DNA of 56,028 bases, taken from NCBI GenBank assembly GCA_040755795.1, contig JBFLXS010000003.1, positions 1 to 56,028 of the forward strand, in the 5' to 3' direction. The notes beneath the pieces were generated by a model. The model had not been told where the DNA came from and made no database searches. It saw nothing but the letters and a program-made list of their open reading frames with translations. Source of the DNA: a bacterium. GTDB taxonomy: Bacteria > UBA9089 > CG2-30-40-21 > SBAY01. The position numbers were made by a program, and so were the translations under genes. Below are positions 1-10,400 of the stretch, one piece after another. The number at the start of each line of letters is the position of its first letter. Within the stretch, counting starts at the first letter, position 1.

Positions 1-3000
1 TAATAGTCAGTGTAGTACCAAATCCAATATGTATACTTTCCTTTGCTCCATAGCCATTGCCTTTTATCGTTACACAACTACCAACTGTGCCTTCTGTTGG
101 TGAAATCAATATTATCTCTGGCAATATCATAAATATCCCATAAGCCTGCTCACTCCCGGATGCCTTAATCGTCGTCTGGCCATAGACTTGCGTATCTACG
201 GTAAATGTCGTTGCCCAGCTCCCTTTGCTATAGCTTGAAGTCGTCTGAATCATTGCTCTTGTCCCAAAATCAAGCCTGATAACCTTGTTCGCTCCAAATC
301 CATTCCCCGATACCGTGACCACACTCCCAACCGTGCCCTGACCAGGCGTAATAACAATGATATTGGGTAAAATCTTTATCTTATCTCCACTCTGGATACC
401 CAGCACATCGTCATAACCTACAACCGTTGTCGTGCCGTAAGGCTGTGTATCTACTGTCCATGTCGTGCTAAAACTACCTCCCGCATAGCTTGAGGTAATT
501 TGAATTGTTGGTGTTATCCCAAATTCTACCCGAATCAAACTATTTGCCCCATAACCATTGCCACAAATACGGATGATTGTCCCAACCGTGCCCTCTGCAG
601 GACTAACCAAAATAATATGTGGTAATATCTTAAATAGCCCTTTTGCCTCTTCGCTTCCGTGTGCCTTGATGGTTGTCTGACCATAGGCTTGCGTATCCAC
701 CGTCCATGTCGTGCTAAAACTCCCTGCCTCACAACTCCAGCCCGTCTGGATGCTTGATGTTGTGCCAAAATCTATGGCGATAACTTTATTCCCACCAAAT
801 CCATTGCCCGCTACGGTAACCATGCTTCCAACCGTGCCTTCTGACGGCGATATAAAGATGAGTTTTGGTAAAATAAAGATACTTGCTCCTGCAAAAATAT
901 TAATATCATCCTCAAACGCAGTCACAGTCGTCGTCCCATAAGTCTGCGTATCCACAGTAAAGGTTGTTGTCCAGCTCCCTTCAGCCATCGTCGTTACAAA
1001 CCCGATACTTGTCGTCCTCCCAAAAACAATTCGGATAGATGTCGTTGCCCCAAATCCATTGCCGCTAATGGTGATGACTGCCCCAACCGTGCCTGCCCGC
1101 GGCGTAACCTTAATAATATTCGGTAAGATACTAAATATCCCGGATGCCTCTTCACTGCCATATGCCTTGATGGTTGTCTGACCATAGGGTTGTGTATCCA
1201 CTGTAAATATTGTTGTCCAGCTACCGGCTACATCGCTTGAGGTCTGTTGAATATCCACCCTCTTCCCAAAATCAACCCTGATTGTCTTACGCCCTCCAAA
1301 TCCATTACCCCTTACCATCACAAAACTCCCAACTGTGCCGTTAGTGGGGGTGATGAAAATTATGCTTGGTAAAACTCTGAATAAATCTATTGCTTTTAGA
1401 TTAGAAGTTAGTCCTATGGCTTTAACCGTGTAGGTACCATAAGGTTGGGTATCAATGGTGAAGGTTGTGGTGAAGGTGCCAGATGCATTTGTTGTTACAA
1501 CGGCAATACTTGAAGTATTTCCCAAACTAATCAGTATCCCTTCAGTCGCACTAAATTCACTACCAAGGACTGTAATTATACTTCCCACGGTTCCGGCAGT
1601 TGGGGTAATGGAAATCTTACCCGCAAAAACAGTTGTTGTTCCCCGAGTAACATTATCACTTAAATCCTTTTCAATGTAGCATTCACCCGTAATGGTTGCG
1701 GAATTAACTATTTTTACAGAATTAAAAGTTGTTACCGTTGCATACAAATAAAATGTCCTTGAGACCTGTCCGGATAATGTCCCGACAAACCAGGTAATTT
1801 CATTTCCTGATATATTTGTTTGTAATCCACTATCATCACTACTATAACTTGTTCCTTCTGGTAATTCATCAATGATTTCAACATTTCGGACACCTACTTT
1901 ATCGTAATTACCATACCAGATATCATAGGTAACTCTTTCACCAGCAATAACATTCGCCGGTGCGTATTTTTTTACCCAGAGATTAGTTTGCGTGCCTGAA
2001 ATATGTGTAGAACAGGTGGAGATGTTATTAGCCCAGTCTTTATCAGGATAACACAGACTGGTGATACTGGCGATATTGATAATAGTCGTTGAGCCAAGTG
2101 CAGTAACGGTTCCATACAAGGTAAATGAACCTGTCTCTTCTGGTGATAATGTGGCTATTGACCAGATAATCTCATTGCCTGAAATATTTTTTGAGAAAGG
2201 ACTATTATCATAACTGTAACTTACGCCATTAGGTAATAAATCGGTAATACTGACACTGCCAACGGTAAAACTACCGTTATTCCCATAGGTTATTTTATAA
2301 GCAATTGCCTCAGCCGTCGTCACACTACCCAGAACTTCCTTCATTATCCACAAATCAGTCAAAGTGCCTTTAACATGGGTTGAGCAGATTGCGAGATTAT
2401 CACTGTTATCATTTTCAACATAACAGGTGCCGGTGATAGTAGCAATATTAATAATAGTGTTAGACCCAAGTGCCGTCACCGTGCCATATAAAGTAAATGT
2501 GGCAGATACACCCGGGGACAATGTGCCCACAAACCAGGTAATAAAATTACTTCCGCAAGTCCCTATTAACAAACCACTTGTATCAGTTCCATAACTTACT
2601 CCATCGGGTAAAATGTCAGTAATTGTTACACTTCCAACGGTATAAGTTCCCTTATTGCCATATTTTATCTGATATTCAATTACATCCTGGGTCGTAATAC
2701 TTCCTGGCCCTATTTTTTCTATCCATAAATTACCTGGGGGTGAGGTTACATGAATTGAGGCTGTAGCAAAATTATCACTTTTATCTTGCTCAATATAACA
2801 GACACCTGTAATACTGGCAATATTGATAAGGGTCATAGAACCAAGGGCTGTAACAGTGCCATATAATTGAAAATCATAACTACCTCCCTCTGGAGATAAT
2901 GTTCCTACAAACCAGGTAATTTTATTGCCGGAAATAGTTACTGGCAAGCCGCTATTATCAGAACGATAGATTATGCCATCAGGTAATAAATCTGTAATCG

Positions 3001-5098
3001 TTACACTGCCGACAGTATAATTACCCTTGTTTTTATAGTAAATATCATATTTGATGACTTGCTTTGGAAGAATTTCACTGACACTACTATACTTGCTTAT
3101 CCAGAGATTACCTGGGGGAGCACCAATATGTGTCGTGCAGGTAGCCATATTATTACTGAAATTGCTTTCTGGATAACAGGCACTGGTGATACTGGCAATG
3201 TTAATTATGGTAATTGAGCCCAGAGCAGTTACAGAACCATACAAAGTAATTGTCCCTGCTTCCATTGCAGACAATGTCCCTATTAACCATTTAATTTTAT
3301 TCCCTGAAATACTCTTTGTAAAGGCACAATCATCATCACAATAAATTAGACCATCAGGTAATAAATCAGTGATACTGACACTGCCGACTTTATAATTCTC
3401 ATTATTACCATAAGTAATCGTATAGGTAATTCTCTCTTCAGGCATAATGTTATCTGTGCCTATTTTTTTTATCCACAGGTCAGCCGCTATGCCCTGAATA
3501 TGGGTAGAGCAGGTAGCCACATTATCACTTTCATCTTGCTCAAAATAACATGTCCCCGTAATACTGGCAATATTAACAATTGTGTTAGAACCGAGCGTCG
3601 AAACAGTTCCATATAAAGTAAATGTGCCTGATACCCCAGCAGATAATGTGCCGATAAACCAGGTAATTTTATTATCCGAAATAGTACCCGATAGACTACT
3701 GGTATCAGAGCTATAACTTACACCATCAGGTAAAATGTCAGTAATCGTCACACTACCTACGGTATAACTTCCTTTATTACCATAGGTTATTTGATATTCA
3801 ATGAGATTGCCCGTAGGGATATTTTCTGTTCCTGTCTTTTTTATCCATAAGTTACTGACTGGTGAGGTGATATGTGTTGAGCAGGAGGCATAATTATCGT
3901 TCCAATCTTGCTCATCATAACAAAGTAAATTAGTCGTAATACTGGCGAGATTTAGAAAGGTTCTTGAGCCCATTGCGGTTATTGTCAGTGTACCATATAA
4001 AATAATTTTGTTTATTCCAGTAGATAATGTCCCTATCTCCCAGGTGATTTTTTTACCTGATACCGTTGGCGAGACACCACTGGTATCAGTACTACCACTA
4101 TAATCTACTTCATTTGGTAACAGGTCGGTAATATTAGCATTATATATGGTAGTAGCATCAGGATTCTCATAGTAAATATGATATGTAATTCTCTCTCCGA
4201 TAGCGGCATCGCCGGCAGGATATTTGTATTTGTTTATCTTCAGGTTAATATTAGTTCTTTGAGTGGTTGGGGTAGGACTGCCTCCTTGAAAATCTACACT
4301 ACAATCGTTTGTATCCTGATAAGGTGGCTGGCGATGTAAAGAGTTGCCTTCAGTTACCCCTGAATGTGCCGTGACCCCAGGATAAGAACCGCCTCCATAA
4401 ACAACCACATCTATCACGGTTTTAAAATTATCCGACAATATAACTTCATCACCCCCATTAGATAATTCAATTGTGTAGCCTGTTATTTTTGTTACATCCG
4501 GGATATTGGAGTCGGTATTATTCAATTCAAAATCTGGATTTTTACCAAAAGCGGCGCAGGATGCTGTTCCTCTTTGTGCCACAGTAATCGTTCCATAGGG
4601 AAGAAGAACACTATTGGCAGGAAATGTATGAGTTCCTTCTATGTCTGAGAGGTAGTATCCTGAAAGGTCAATTAAATATGGTGTGTTATTCCTTATCTCG
4701 ATGAATTCCTGCAGTTCATTTACAGGGTCGTAATAAACTTCCGTAATCAACAATTGGGGTATAACTCTAAATCCATCGGTCAATGTTCCGGTTTGACCAT
4801 CAGGGTTAGTAACGAAGACGGTCCAACTACCAATTTGAACATTTTTTAAATCAACGACGGCGGTAATTGTTCCCGATTCAATAAATGTAGATGTGCCAAT
4901 AATAGAAGTGCTTGCTCGAGTAAGGGTAACCGTGGCTCCAGATTGAAAGTTAGAACCTCTAATGGTTACACTTATCGTGCCACTATTTATGCCGATGTTT
5001 GGATTAATACTGGTAATAGTTGGTTGGGCGATAACTTCTTTACTAAGAAAGATAGAAAATATAATGCCAAAAGTTATCCCCACAGTTTTTAATTTCAA
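1..5098 (-). CDS. Giant modular exported protein, partial (TIG, lamin-tail, DUF11 x7, IPT-like x7)
   Basis: I translated this frame by eye from a TTG at 5096-5098 to the window edge without meeting a stop, giving about 1699 codons, with the C-terminus outside the window. The TTG follows AAGGAG with a 9-base gap and leads into a hydrophobic signal peptide ending near VIAQP. Domains in order: one TIG-like domain; a lamin-tail domain (LLITEVYYDP, EFIEIRN); seven DUF11-like repeats (motif VGSVTITDLLPDGVSY); then seven IPT-like repeats of about 80 residues (GTVGSxVTxxGNGFG, FTVDTQPYG), the last cut by the edge. DUF11 and IPT families are typical of cell-surface or secreted adhesive proteins. Its function is unknown. 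An exported structural or adhesive role is inference. Confidence 0.85.
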   Translation of the reverse strand, partial: MKLKTVGITFGIIFSIFLSKEVIAQPTITSINPNIGINSGTISVTIRGSNFQSGATVTLTRASTSIIGTSTFIESGTITAVVDLKNVQIGSWTVFVTNPDGQTGTLTDGFRVIPQLLITEVYYDPVNELQEFIEIRNNTPYLIDLSGYYLSDIEGTHTFPANSVLLPYGTITVAQRGTASCAAFGKNPDFELNNTDSNIPDVTKITGYTIELSNGGDEVILSDNFKTVIDVVVYGGGSYPGVTAHSGVTEGNSLHRQPPYQDTNDCSVDFQGGSPTPTTQRTNINLKINKYKYPAGDAAIGERITYHIYYENPDATTIYNANITDLLPNEVDYSGSTDTSGVSPTVSGKKITWEIGTLSTGINKIILYGTLTITAMGSRTFLNLASITTNLLCYDEQDWNDNYASCSTHITSPVSNLWIKKTGTENIPTGNLIEYQITYGNKGSYTVGSVTITDILPDGVSYSSDTSSLSGTISDNKITWFIGTLSAGVSGTFTLYGTVSTLGSNTIVNIASITGTCYFEQDESDNVATCSTHIQGIAADLWIKKIGTDNIMPEERITYTITYGNNENYKVGSVSITDLLPDGLIYCDDDCAFTKSISGNKIKWLIGTLSAMEAGTITLYGSVTALGSITIINIASITSACYPESNFSNNMATCTTHIGAPPGNLWISKYSSVSEILPKQVIKYDIYYKNKGNYTVGSVTITDLLPDGIIYRSDNSGLPVTISGNKITWFVGTLSPEGGSYDFQLYGTVTALGSMTLINIASITGVCYIEQDKSDNFATASIHVTSPPGNLWIEKIGPGSITTQDVIEYQIKYGNKGTYTVGSVTITDILPDGVSYGTDTSGLLIGTCGSNFITWFVGTLSPGVSATFTLYGTVTALGSNTIINIATITGTCYVENDNSDNLAICSTHVKGTLTDLWIMKEVLGSVTTAEAIAYKITYGNNGSFTVGSVSITDLLPNGVSYSYDNSPFSKNISGNEIIWSIATLSPEETGSFTLYGTVTALGSTTIINIASITSLCYPDKDWANNISTCSTHISGTQTNLWVKKYAPANVIAGERVTYDIWYGNYDKVGVRNVEIIDELPEGTSYSSDDSGLQTNISGNEITWFVGTLSGQVSRTFYLYATVTTFNSVKIVNSATITGECYIEKDLSDNVTRGTTTVFAGKISITPTAGTVGSIITVLGSEFSATEGILISLGNTSSIAVVTTNASGTFTTTFTIDTQPYGTYTVKAIGLTSNLKAIDLFRVLPSIIFITPTNGTVGSFVMVRGNGFGGRKTIRVDFGKRVDIQQTSSDVAGSWTTIFTVDTQPYGQTTIKAYGSEEASGIFSILPNIIKVTPRAGTVGAVITISGNGFGATTSIRIVFGRTTSIGFVTTMAEGSWTTTFTVDTQTYGTTTVTAFEDDINIFAGASIFILPKLIFISPSEGTVGSMVTVAGNGFGGNKVIAIDFGTTSSIQTGWSCEAGSFSTTWTVDTQAYGQTTIKAHGSEEAKGLFKILPHIILVSPAEGTVGTIIRICGNGYGANSLIRVEFGITPTIQITSSYAGGSFSTTWTVDTQPYGTTTVVGYDDVLGIQSGDKIKILPNIIVITPGQGTVGSVVTVSGNGFGANKVIRLDFGTRAMIQTTSSYSKGSWATTFTVDTQVYGQTTIKASGSEQAYGIFMILPEIILISPTEGTVGSCVTIKGNGYGAKESIHIGFGTTLTI

Positions 5099-5116
5099 CT
5101 TCTCGCTCTCCTTATA

Positions 5117-5233
5117 TTTGGTAAATGGTAACTGGTGAATGGTAATTAAATACCGTTCGGCTGAACTCACGACGAAGATATTTAACCAATTACCAATTAT
5201 ATTTGGTAAATGGTAACTGGTGAATGGTAATTA
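5117..5233. repeat. Two copies of a 32-base dispersed repeat in the 5099-5418 gap
   Basis: The unit TTTGGTAAATGGTAACTGG followed by TGAATGGTAATTA occurs at 5117-5148 and 5202-5233. It recurs at 5734-5765 and, degenerated, near 55917-55960. The first copy continues into AAATACCGTTCGGCTGA, which is also present at 55960-55976. The rest of the 5099-5418 gap holds short direct repeats of ATCGGTTATCAGG type and no gene I can support. Confidence 0.75.
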
Positions 5234-5418
5234 TACTTTAGAGAGGTATATTTTGTGATTTCCTGTTACTATCAACTCAGGTTATCGGTTATCAGGTTAT
5301 CGGTAAAGAGCAAGCAGTAGCCTGCTATCTCAAATTACCGATTACTGATTACTTTAAATAATCACAATTATACCCCACTGGAGTATAGTTACCACTTACC
5401 AGTTGAAGCCCTCTTTAT

Positions 5419-5718
5419 TTATGCCACATTTGGCTCCGCATTGCGAACAAATATTGGTTGAGTAGATTTAATTGTCTGTTGTCTTAAAACAGGTGAAGTA
5501 TCATTTAATATCGTTACATCTACGGATTTTTCAAGGATATTCGCCAGGTCAACCATCAATTTAAATCGCAAGAGACTCTTTTTAAAATTGCTCAAACCAT
5601 CTTGCAAGACCACACCTAAACCAATCTGCCCATTTATTGGTTGGTCTTTAGGGTTAAATAAATAAGTAAATAATATATATTTCTGATTAAGTAAATAGTC
5701 ATATAATTCCTTACCCAT
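5419..5718 (-). CDS. Degenerate MntA-like nucleotidyltransferase-domain protein
   Basis: This is a 99-residue protein with a good ribosome-binding site (AAAAGGAG, 6 bases before ATG). Its second half, with LMVDLANILEKSVDVTILND then SPVLRQQTIKSTQPIFVRN, matches the C-terminal part of MNT-domain antitoxins, where a D-V/L-N pair and VLRxxxxxxGxxIF are typical. The catalytic GSxxxG...DxD segment expected near residues 20-45 is replaced by NPKDQPINGQIGLGVVLQD, so no metal-binding aspartate pair is visible. No HEPN toxin gene sits beside it; repeats flank both sides. It may be an inactive relative, a decaying antitoxin, or a protein that kept only a binding role. Confidence is moderate because the match rests on the C-terminal half. 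Confidence 0.6.
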   Translation of the reverse strand: MGKELYDYLLNQKYILFTYLFNPKDQPINGQIGLGVVLQDGLSNFKKSLLRFKLMVDLANILEKSVDVTILNDTSPVLRQQTIKSTQPIFVRNAEPNVA

Positions 5719-5733
5719 AATAGGCTCCTTTTG

Positions 5734-5765
5734 TTTGGTAAATGGTAACTGGTGAATGGTAATTA
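5734..5765. repeat. Third copy of the GGTAAATGGTAACTGG repeat
   Basis: This has the same 32-base unit as 5117-5148 and 5202-5233. It lies just upstream of the ribosome-binding site of the MntA-like gene, so it is in that gene's leader. Confidence 0.75.
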
Positions 5766-5787
5766 CTTGCCCATTACCAATTATTAC

Positions 5788-5803
5788 ACCCTGAACACTT
5801 ACG
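5788..5803. repeat. Relic end of the GTAA(C/G)CGTTCAGG element family
   Basis: The sequence ACCCTGAACACTTAC resembles the termini of the 237-bp elements at 23047 and 32812 (ACCTGAACGCTTAC). Only one end is present here, so it is a solo or decayed terminus. Confidence 0.4.
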
Positions 5804-5810
5804 CATCTTC

Positions 5811-5857
5811 GAATAAAAAAAGGGAGGATTTATAATAAAACCCTCCCTTTTTTATTC
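5811..5857. terminator. Bidirectional rho-independent terminator
   Basis: GAAT-A7-GGGAGG and CCTCCC-T6-ATTC form a 6-bp GC stem extended by an A/T stem, around a 14-base loop. The A-run on one side and T-run on the other make it usable from both strands. It separates the porV-like gene side from the MntA-like gene side. Confidence 0.75.
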
Positions 5858-5942
5858 TCAAATAATGAATTTGAATTGTAATTAATAATATATCATAAAC
5901 TCGGTAAATTTGTCAAGAAAAAAATTTAAATTTTTTTATTAA

Positions 5943-5988
5943 TAACTAAAAGTCATTTGCAACGCTCTCTTGTAGAGAGAGCGTTGCA
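5943..5988. repeat. Hairpin variant of the TTGCAACGCTCTCTTG repeat
   Basis: The first 30 bases match the 3' end of the 113-bp repeats at 6233 and 53623. Here TGCAACGCTCTCT (5958-5970) is followed after a 5-base loop by its reverse complement (5976-5988), a perfect 13-bp stem. The stretch 5858-6390 holds this hairpin, the 6233 repeat and a solo element end, and no gene I can support. Confidence 0.7.
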
Positions 5989-6232
5989 TAGAACTTAAGG
6001 TTATATTTACGGTCCCTGGCATTGTGTTACCTCATTTCTTGCCATCTTTTTGTATTTCTTGACATTTTGGAGTCCCAAAAGACAACCCAGAGGGGCATTA
6101 ACCAGTCGATAATTGGTTATTTGGATGCATTGTTCCCCTCCTAAATTTAAAATTTACTTCTGTTATCTTAATCGACTTAATCAATCATAAACTTTAACCA
6201 CTTTAGAAGGGACAACTATATAACACCTCCTC

Positions 6233-6344
6233 ATCTTGATGTCAACTAATCAGATTATCTCTTTTTTATAGCTTTGGCATCTTTTATCACCCAAAACTCT
6301 CCCCAACCCACACCATAACTAAAAACCATTTGCAACGCTCTCTT
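6233..6344. repeat. 113-bp dispersed repeat, copy 1
   Basis: It begins ATCTTGATGTCAACTAA and ends TTGCAACGCTCTCTT. A copy in the same orientation lies at 53623-53735 with only scattered differences. The 3' third is also present at 5943-5972. No coding potential is evident. Confidence 0.85.
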
Positions 6345-6368
6345 TTACTTGACAAATCCTTTTCATAG

Positions 6369-6380
6369 GTGAACGGTTAC
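6369..6380. repeat. Solo GTGAACGGTTAC element end next to the porV-like stop
   Basis: This matches the terminus of the element family (for example 37945-37956). It lies 10 bases beyond the stop codon of the PorV/PorQ-like gene, as other family members lie at gene 3' ends. Confidence 0.5.
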
Positions 6381-6390
6381 AAATAATGGA

Positions 6391-7440
6391 TTAAAATTTT
6401 ATAGTAGTTGAGAGTTGATGTTTGGTCTCAAATCTTCCACTTGAAATAGCATAATCTATTTCTCCTCTACCAACCCTAATCCCTACTCCGAGTGACCATT
6501 TACGGGCATAATTTAGTTTTTTTAAATCTAACTCTTTATATCGATTTTCTAAGTACCAGTTATTAATTCCACCTCTTATAGTCAATAAATCCTCAATGAG
6601 TTGAAATTCTGTTCCTAATGAAGCAATCAATGGTCTTTCTTCTCCTTGCTTCAATGCAAGCGAGCAAGTCCATTTTCTATCCTTTAGCAGGTCAAATGCT
6701 AATCCTAATTCTGATGATATTGATCCTTCATCATTAGGTCCAGAATCCCACTTTTTCTTAAAGTTGTTTTTGATACAACCTCCTATTCTTACATTCCGTA
6801 ACCCTAAGATTGTTTTATATTTTCTGTCAAACATAGAAGAAACATTAGCTAATGCTCCTAAGTCTATACCAAATCCTTTCCCAGAATGTCCGTCAAATTT
6901 ATGGGTAATGTACTTAAAACTTATCCCTACTAAAAAGAATTCTTCAATAATTTCATTTCCATAGGAAAAAATAAAAGCTCTCTCCTCATCATCAAATGCT
7001 CCAATTTTTATTATCTCATTATAGGCATCTATACCTGTTTTTGGTATATCATCAACACCAAAGTTAATAAGACTAATTCCAATTCCATCAGAATTTTTAA
7101 AGAATTTAAGAGGAAGCAATTTATTAAGATTAATTGGGGAAGCACTACTCATATAAGAGTACTTTGTTTCAATCTCATTATTGCCCCCAAAATCTGACAT
7201 AAGAATTACCTCTCTTGATTTTATCATTGCTAATCCCGCTGGATTCCAATAAGAGGCTGAGCTATCATCAGCGATTGCCACAAAAGCACCTCCCAGACCT
7301 AAAGCTCTTGCTCCTGGGCCTAAATTTAGGAAGGCATAAGTGTCTCCTCCAGCTTTACGTGCTGAGGCATTAATAGGATATTGAAGTAATACAAAGCATA
7401 TTAAAATGATAATCCCTACTTGATTTTTTAATATAGACAT
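6391..7440 (-). CDS. PorV/PorQ family outer-membrane protein
   Basis: This 349-residue protein has a cleavable signal peptide (hydrophobic stretch at residues 8-24, ending near NASA). The mature N-terminus holds the family hallmark GPGARALGLGGAFVAIADD followed by SASYWNPAGLA, and the protein ends in an aromatic beta-strand (STTIKF), as outer-membrane barrels do. PorV-type proteins of the FadL-like superfamily act in or alongside type IX secretion, carrying cargo with C-terminal sorting domains to the surface. It lies 27 bases downstream of a giant Ig-repeat gene ending in a FlgD-like domain, which suggests that protein may be its client (inference). AAAGGAGG precedes the ATG. No other type IX genes are visible here. 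Confidence 0.85.
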   Translation of the reverse strand: MSILKNQVGIIILICFVLLQYPINASARKAGGDTYAFLNLGPGARALGLGGAFVAIADDSSASYWNPAGLAMIKSREVILMSDFGGNNEIETKYSYMSSASPINLNKLLPLKFFKNSDGIGISLINFGVDDIPKTGIDAYNEIIKIGAFDDEERAFIFSYGNEIIEEFFLVGISFKYITHKFDGHSGKGFGIDLGALANVSSMFDRKYKTILGLRNVRIGGCIKNNFKKKWDSGPNDEGSISSELGLAFDLLKDRKWTCSLALKQGEERPLIASLGTEFQLIEDLLTIRGGINNWYLENRYKELDLKKLNYARKWSLGVGIRVGRGEIDYAISSGRFETKHQLSTTIKF

Positions 7441-7467
7441 ACTAATTTCCTCCTTTTGTTTGTTCTT

Positions 7468-10400
7468 CTATCTTTCATTAAAGACAGCCATTTTAGAATA
7501 TTTTTTATGTTCTGCTCCAGAATCTCTTTCAATCACTACTATCTCGCAGAAATAGATACCATTCGGTAGTTTTTCATTCAAAGCAGATAAACCAACCCAT
7601 TTTTCTTTCTGTATTCCAGCATCTCTATCCCCAATTTCAATTGAAGTTACTAATTGCCATGAGATATCATAAATATTAATAGTTACTCTCCCTGGTTCAC
7701 CAAGGACATATCGAATATAAGTTCCTTCGCCTGAGGTAAATGGATTAGGATAATTAATAAGTTGAGAGACAATTTCTGGTTGACCAACTATAAATTTAGT
7801 TGTGGCAGTTGCAGACCAATTATCTCTCTTGTCTGCTACAATCATACTCAGAGTATATTCTCCTTGAGAGAGGGGAGTTTTTAAAATTACTGTCAGGTTA
7901 TTTCCTTCAAATTTATCCTGTGATTTTTGCTCATCAAACTCTAATTTTTTAATATCAATAACTCTATTCCCATTGAGAAAAATCGTAATAGAGTCTGGAT
8001 TTATTCCAGAGTTATATGCAGCTCCAACATCTCTCAGCCAGGCAGAAATTACAGGAAGATTATTAACAACTTCGCCATTTTTGGGTAGAAGATTTTCAAT
8101 TGTAGGTAGAACTTTATCTTCAAATTCTATATCTTTTTCGTTCCCTTCTTCTAATGATACCGCATCATTTCCTGATAGGTCAATTATATGTCCTGGCATT
8201 ATATTCTTAGATATATCTATTCCTGATGGGTTTCCTGTGCCTATAAATCCTTTTTGATATATCCCTTCTATTGTTAAGAATGTTTGTGTTCCTAATATTA
8301 TTTTTATCTCAGATTTGGCAGTTTGTGTTATAGTCGCTTCCATACCAAATGTATCTCCATGCACAGGTAAGTAAAAGTCTTCTGGCACTGCTCCATTTAT
8401 TGTTATATCCTCTGTAAATATTATAAGTAATTCATCTCCACTACTTACTCCAGGGGCGGTGTTTGGTTTATCTACATAAATTGCCCGGGAAATTTTAGGT
8501 GAATCTTTATCTATAATATCCTGGTCTGAAATTTGTTCAGTAGTGGTGGTTGCCATATTCCCTGCTATATCATTTATTGAGGATGTTTCTTTAACATTTA
8601 TACCAGAAGGTGAACCTGGTGTAGTTACCCCAACATATTTTCCAGGAACCTTCAACTTTGGTTCATTCCCTAATATGATTGTTACAGTATATGTACCTGT
8701 GGATATTTCATTCTTAGTTGTCATAGCACCTGTCCCAAATGTATCTCCTTGAACATTTAATTTAAAATCATTAATTGATAGACTTTCTGACTTTATAAGC
8801 TCATTAAAGGTTATCTCTATTTCATCACCTGCATTTAGTCCTATAGAACCTTTATCTTTATAGATTGCTTGTCTTATGTATGGTGGTTTTGTATCAATAT
8901 TTAAGGTATCCGGAGAAGAAGTCCCCCAATTCTCAGCTTCATCCTTTGCCCTGACTGTAATAGTATGGGGTCCATCAAGTAATGCAGTAGTAGTAAATGT
9001 AAATGATACACTTACACCTTCAGTAATGGCTATCCCAGTCCATGTTTCTGTACCAACTCTATACCAAATCTCTTTAATCTTTGTAGTTGCCTCAGTAGCA
9101 ATACCAGTATAAGTAGGGGTATTATCATTAGTGGGGTCTGGAGTATAAGGATTCAGGACTACAATAGGAGGATTTGTATCAACAACTAATGTATCAGGAG
9201 TAGAAGTGCCCCAATTTCCTGCTTCATCCTTTGCCCTGACTGTAATGGTATGTGTTCCATCAAATAATGCAGTAGTAGTAAATGTAAATAGTACACTTAC
9301 ACCTTCAGTAATGGCTATTCCAGTCCATGTTTCTGTACCAACTCTATACCAAATCTCTTTAATCTTTGTAGTTGCCTCAGTAGCAATACCAGTATAAGTA
9401 GGGGTATTATCATTAGTGGGGTCTGGAGTATAAGGATTCAGGACTACAATAGGAGGATTTGTATCAACAACTAATGTATCAGGAGTAGAAGTGCCCCAAT
9501 TTCCTGCCTCATCCTTTGTCCTGACTGTAATGGTATGTGGTCCATCAAGTAATGCAGTAGTAGTAAATGTAAATGATACAATTAGTCCTGGTGTAAATGT
9601 AGCATTAGTCCAGTCTCCATCATCAATTTTATATTCTATATCTACAATTTTTGTTTTATCCGTAGCATTACCAGTATAAGTAGGTGTATTATCATTACTT
9701 GGGTCAGGGGTATAAGGAGCCAAGACTACATTAGGCGGAGTTGTATCAACAACCAATATATCCGGAGTAGAAGTCCTCCAATTCCCAGCCTCATCCTTTG
9801 CCTTTACTGTAATAGTATGGGGTGCATCAAGTAATGGATATGTAGTAAATGTAAAGTATATAGTTAATCCTGGGGTGATTGATACAATAGATGGGTCTCC
9901 ATTATCAACACTATACCAAATTTCAACAATCTTTGTGAGTGTATCAGTAGCAGAGCCCGTATAAGTAGGTGTATTATCATTAGTTGGGTCAGGTGTATAA
10001 GGAGCCAAGACTACATTAGGCGGAGTTGTATCAATAACCAATATATCCGGAGTAGAAGTCCCCCAATTCCCAGATTCATCCTTTGCCCTGACTGTAATGG
10101 TATGTGGTCCATCAAGTAATGCAGTAGTAGTAAATGTAAATGATACAATTAGTCCCGGTGTAAATGTAGCATTAGTCCAGTCTCCATCATCAACTTTATA
10201 TTCTATATCTACAATTTTTGTTTTATCCGTAACATTACCAGTATAAGTAGGTGTATTATCATTAGTTGGGTCAGGTGTATAAGGAGCCAAGACTACATTA
10301 GACGGAGTTGTATCAACAACCAATGTATCCGGAGTAGAAGTACCCCCATTCCCAGCCTCATCCCTTGCCTTTACAGTAATAGTATGTGGTCCATCAATTA

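Noticed and set aside
711-1679. Short plus- and minus-strand frames in the first 1.7 kb
   Set aside because: All overlap the continuous minus-strand frame of the partial giant protein, whose IPT repeats explain the region.
6040-6180. Possible riboswitch or small gene upstream of the 113-bp repeat
   Set aside because: The folded segments match no riboswitch core I know, and short minus-strand frames (10 and 23 codons) are not convincing.
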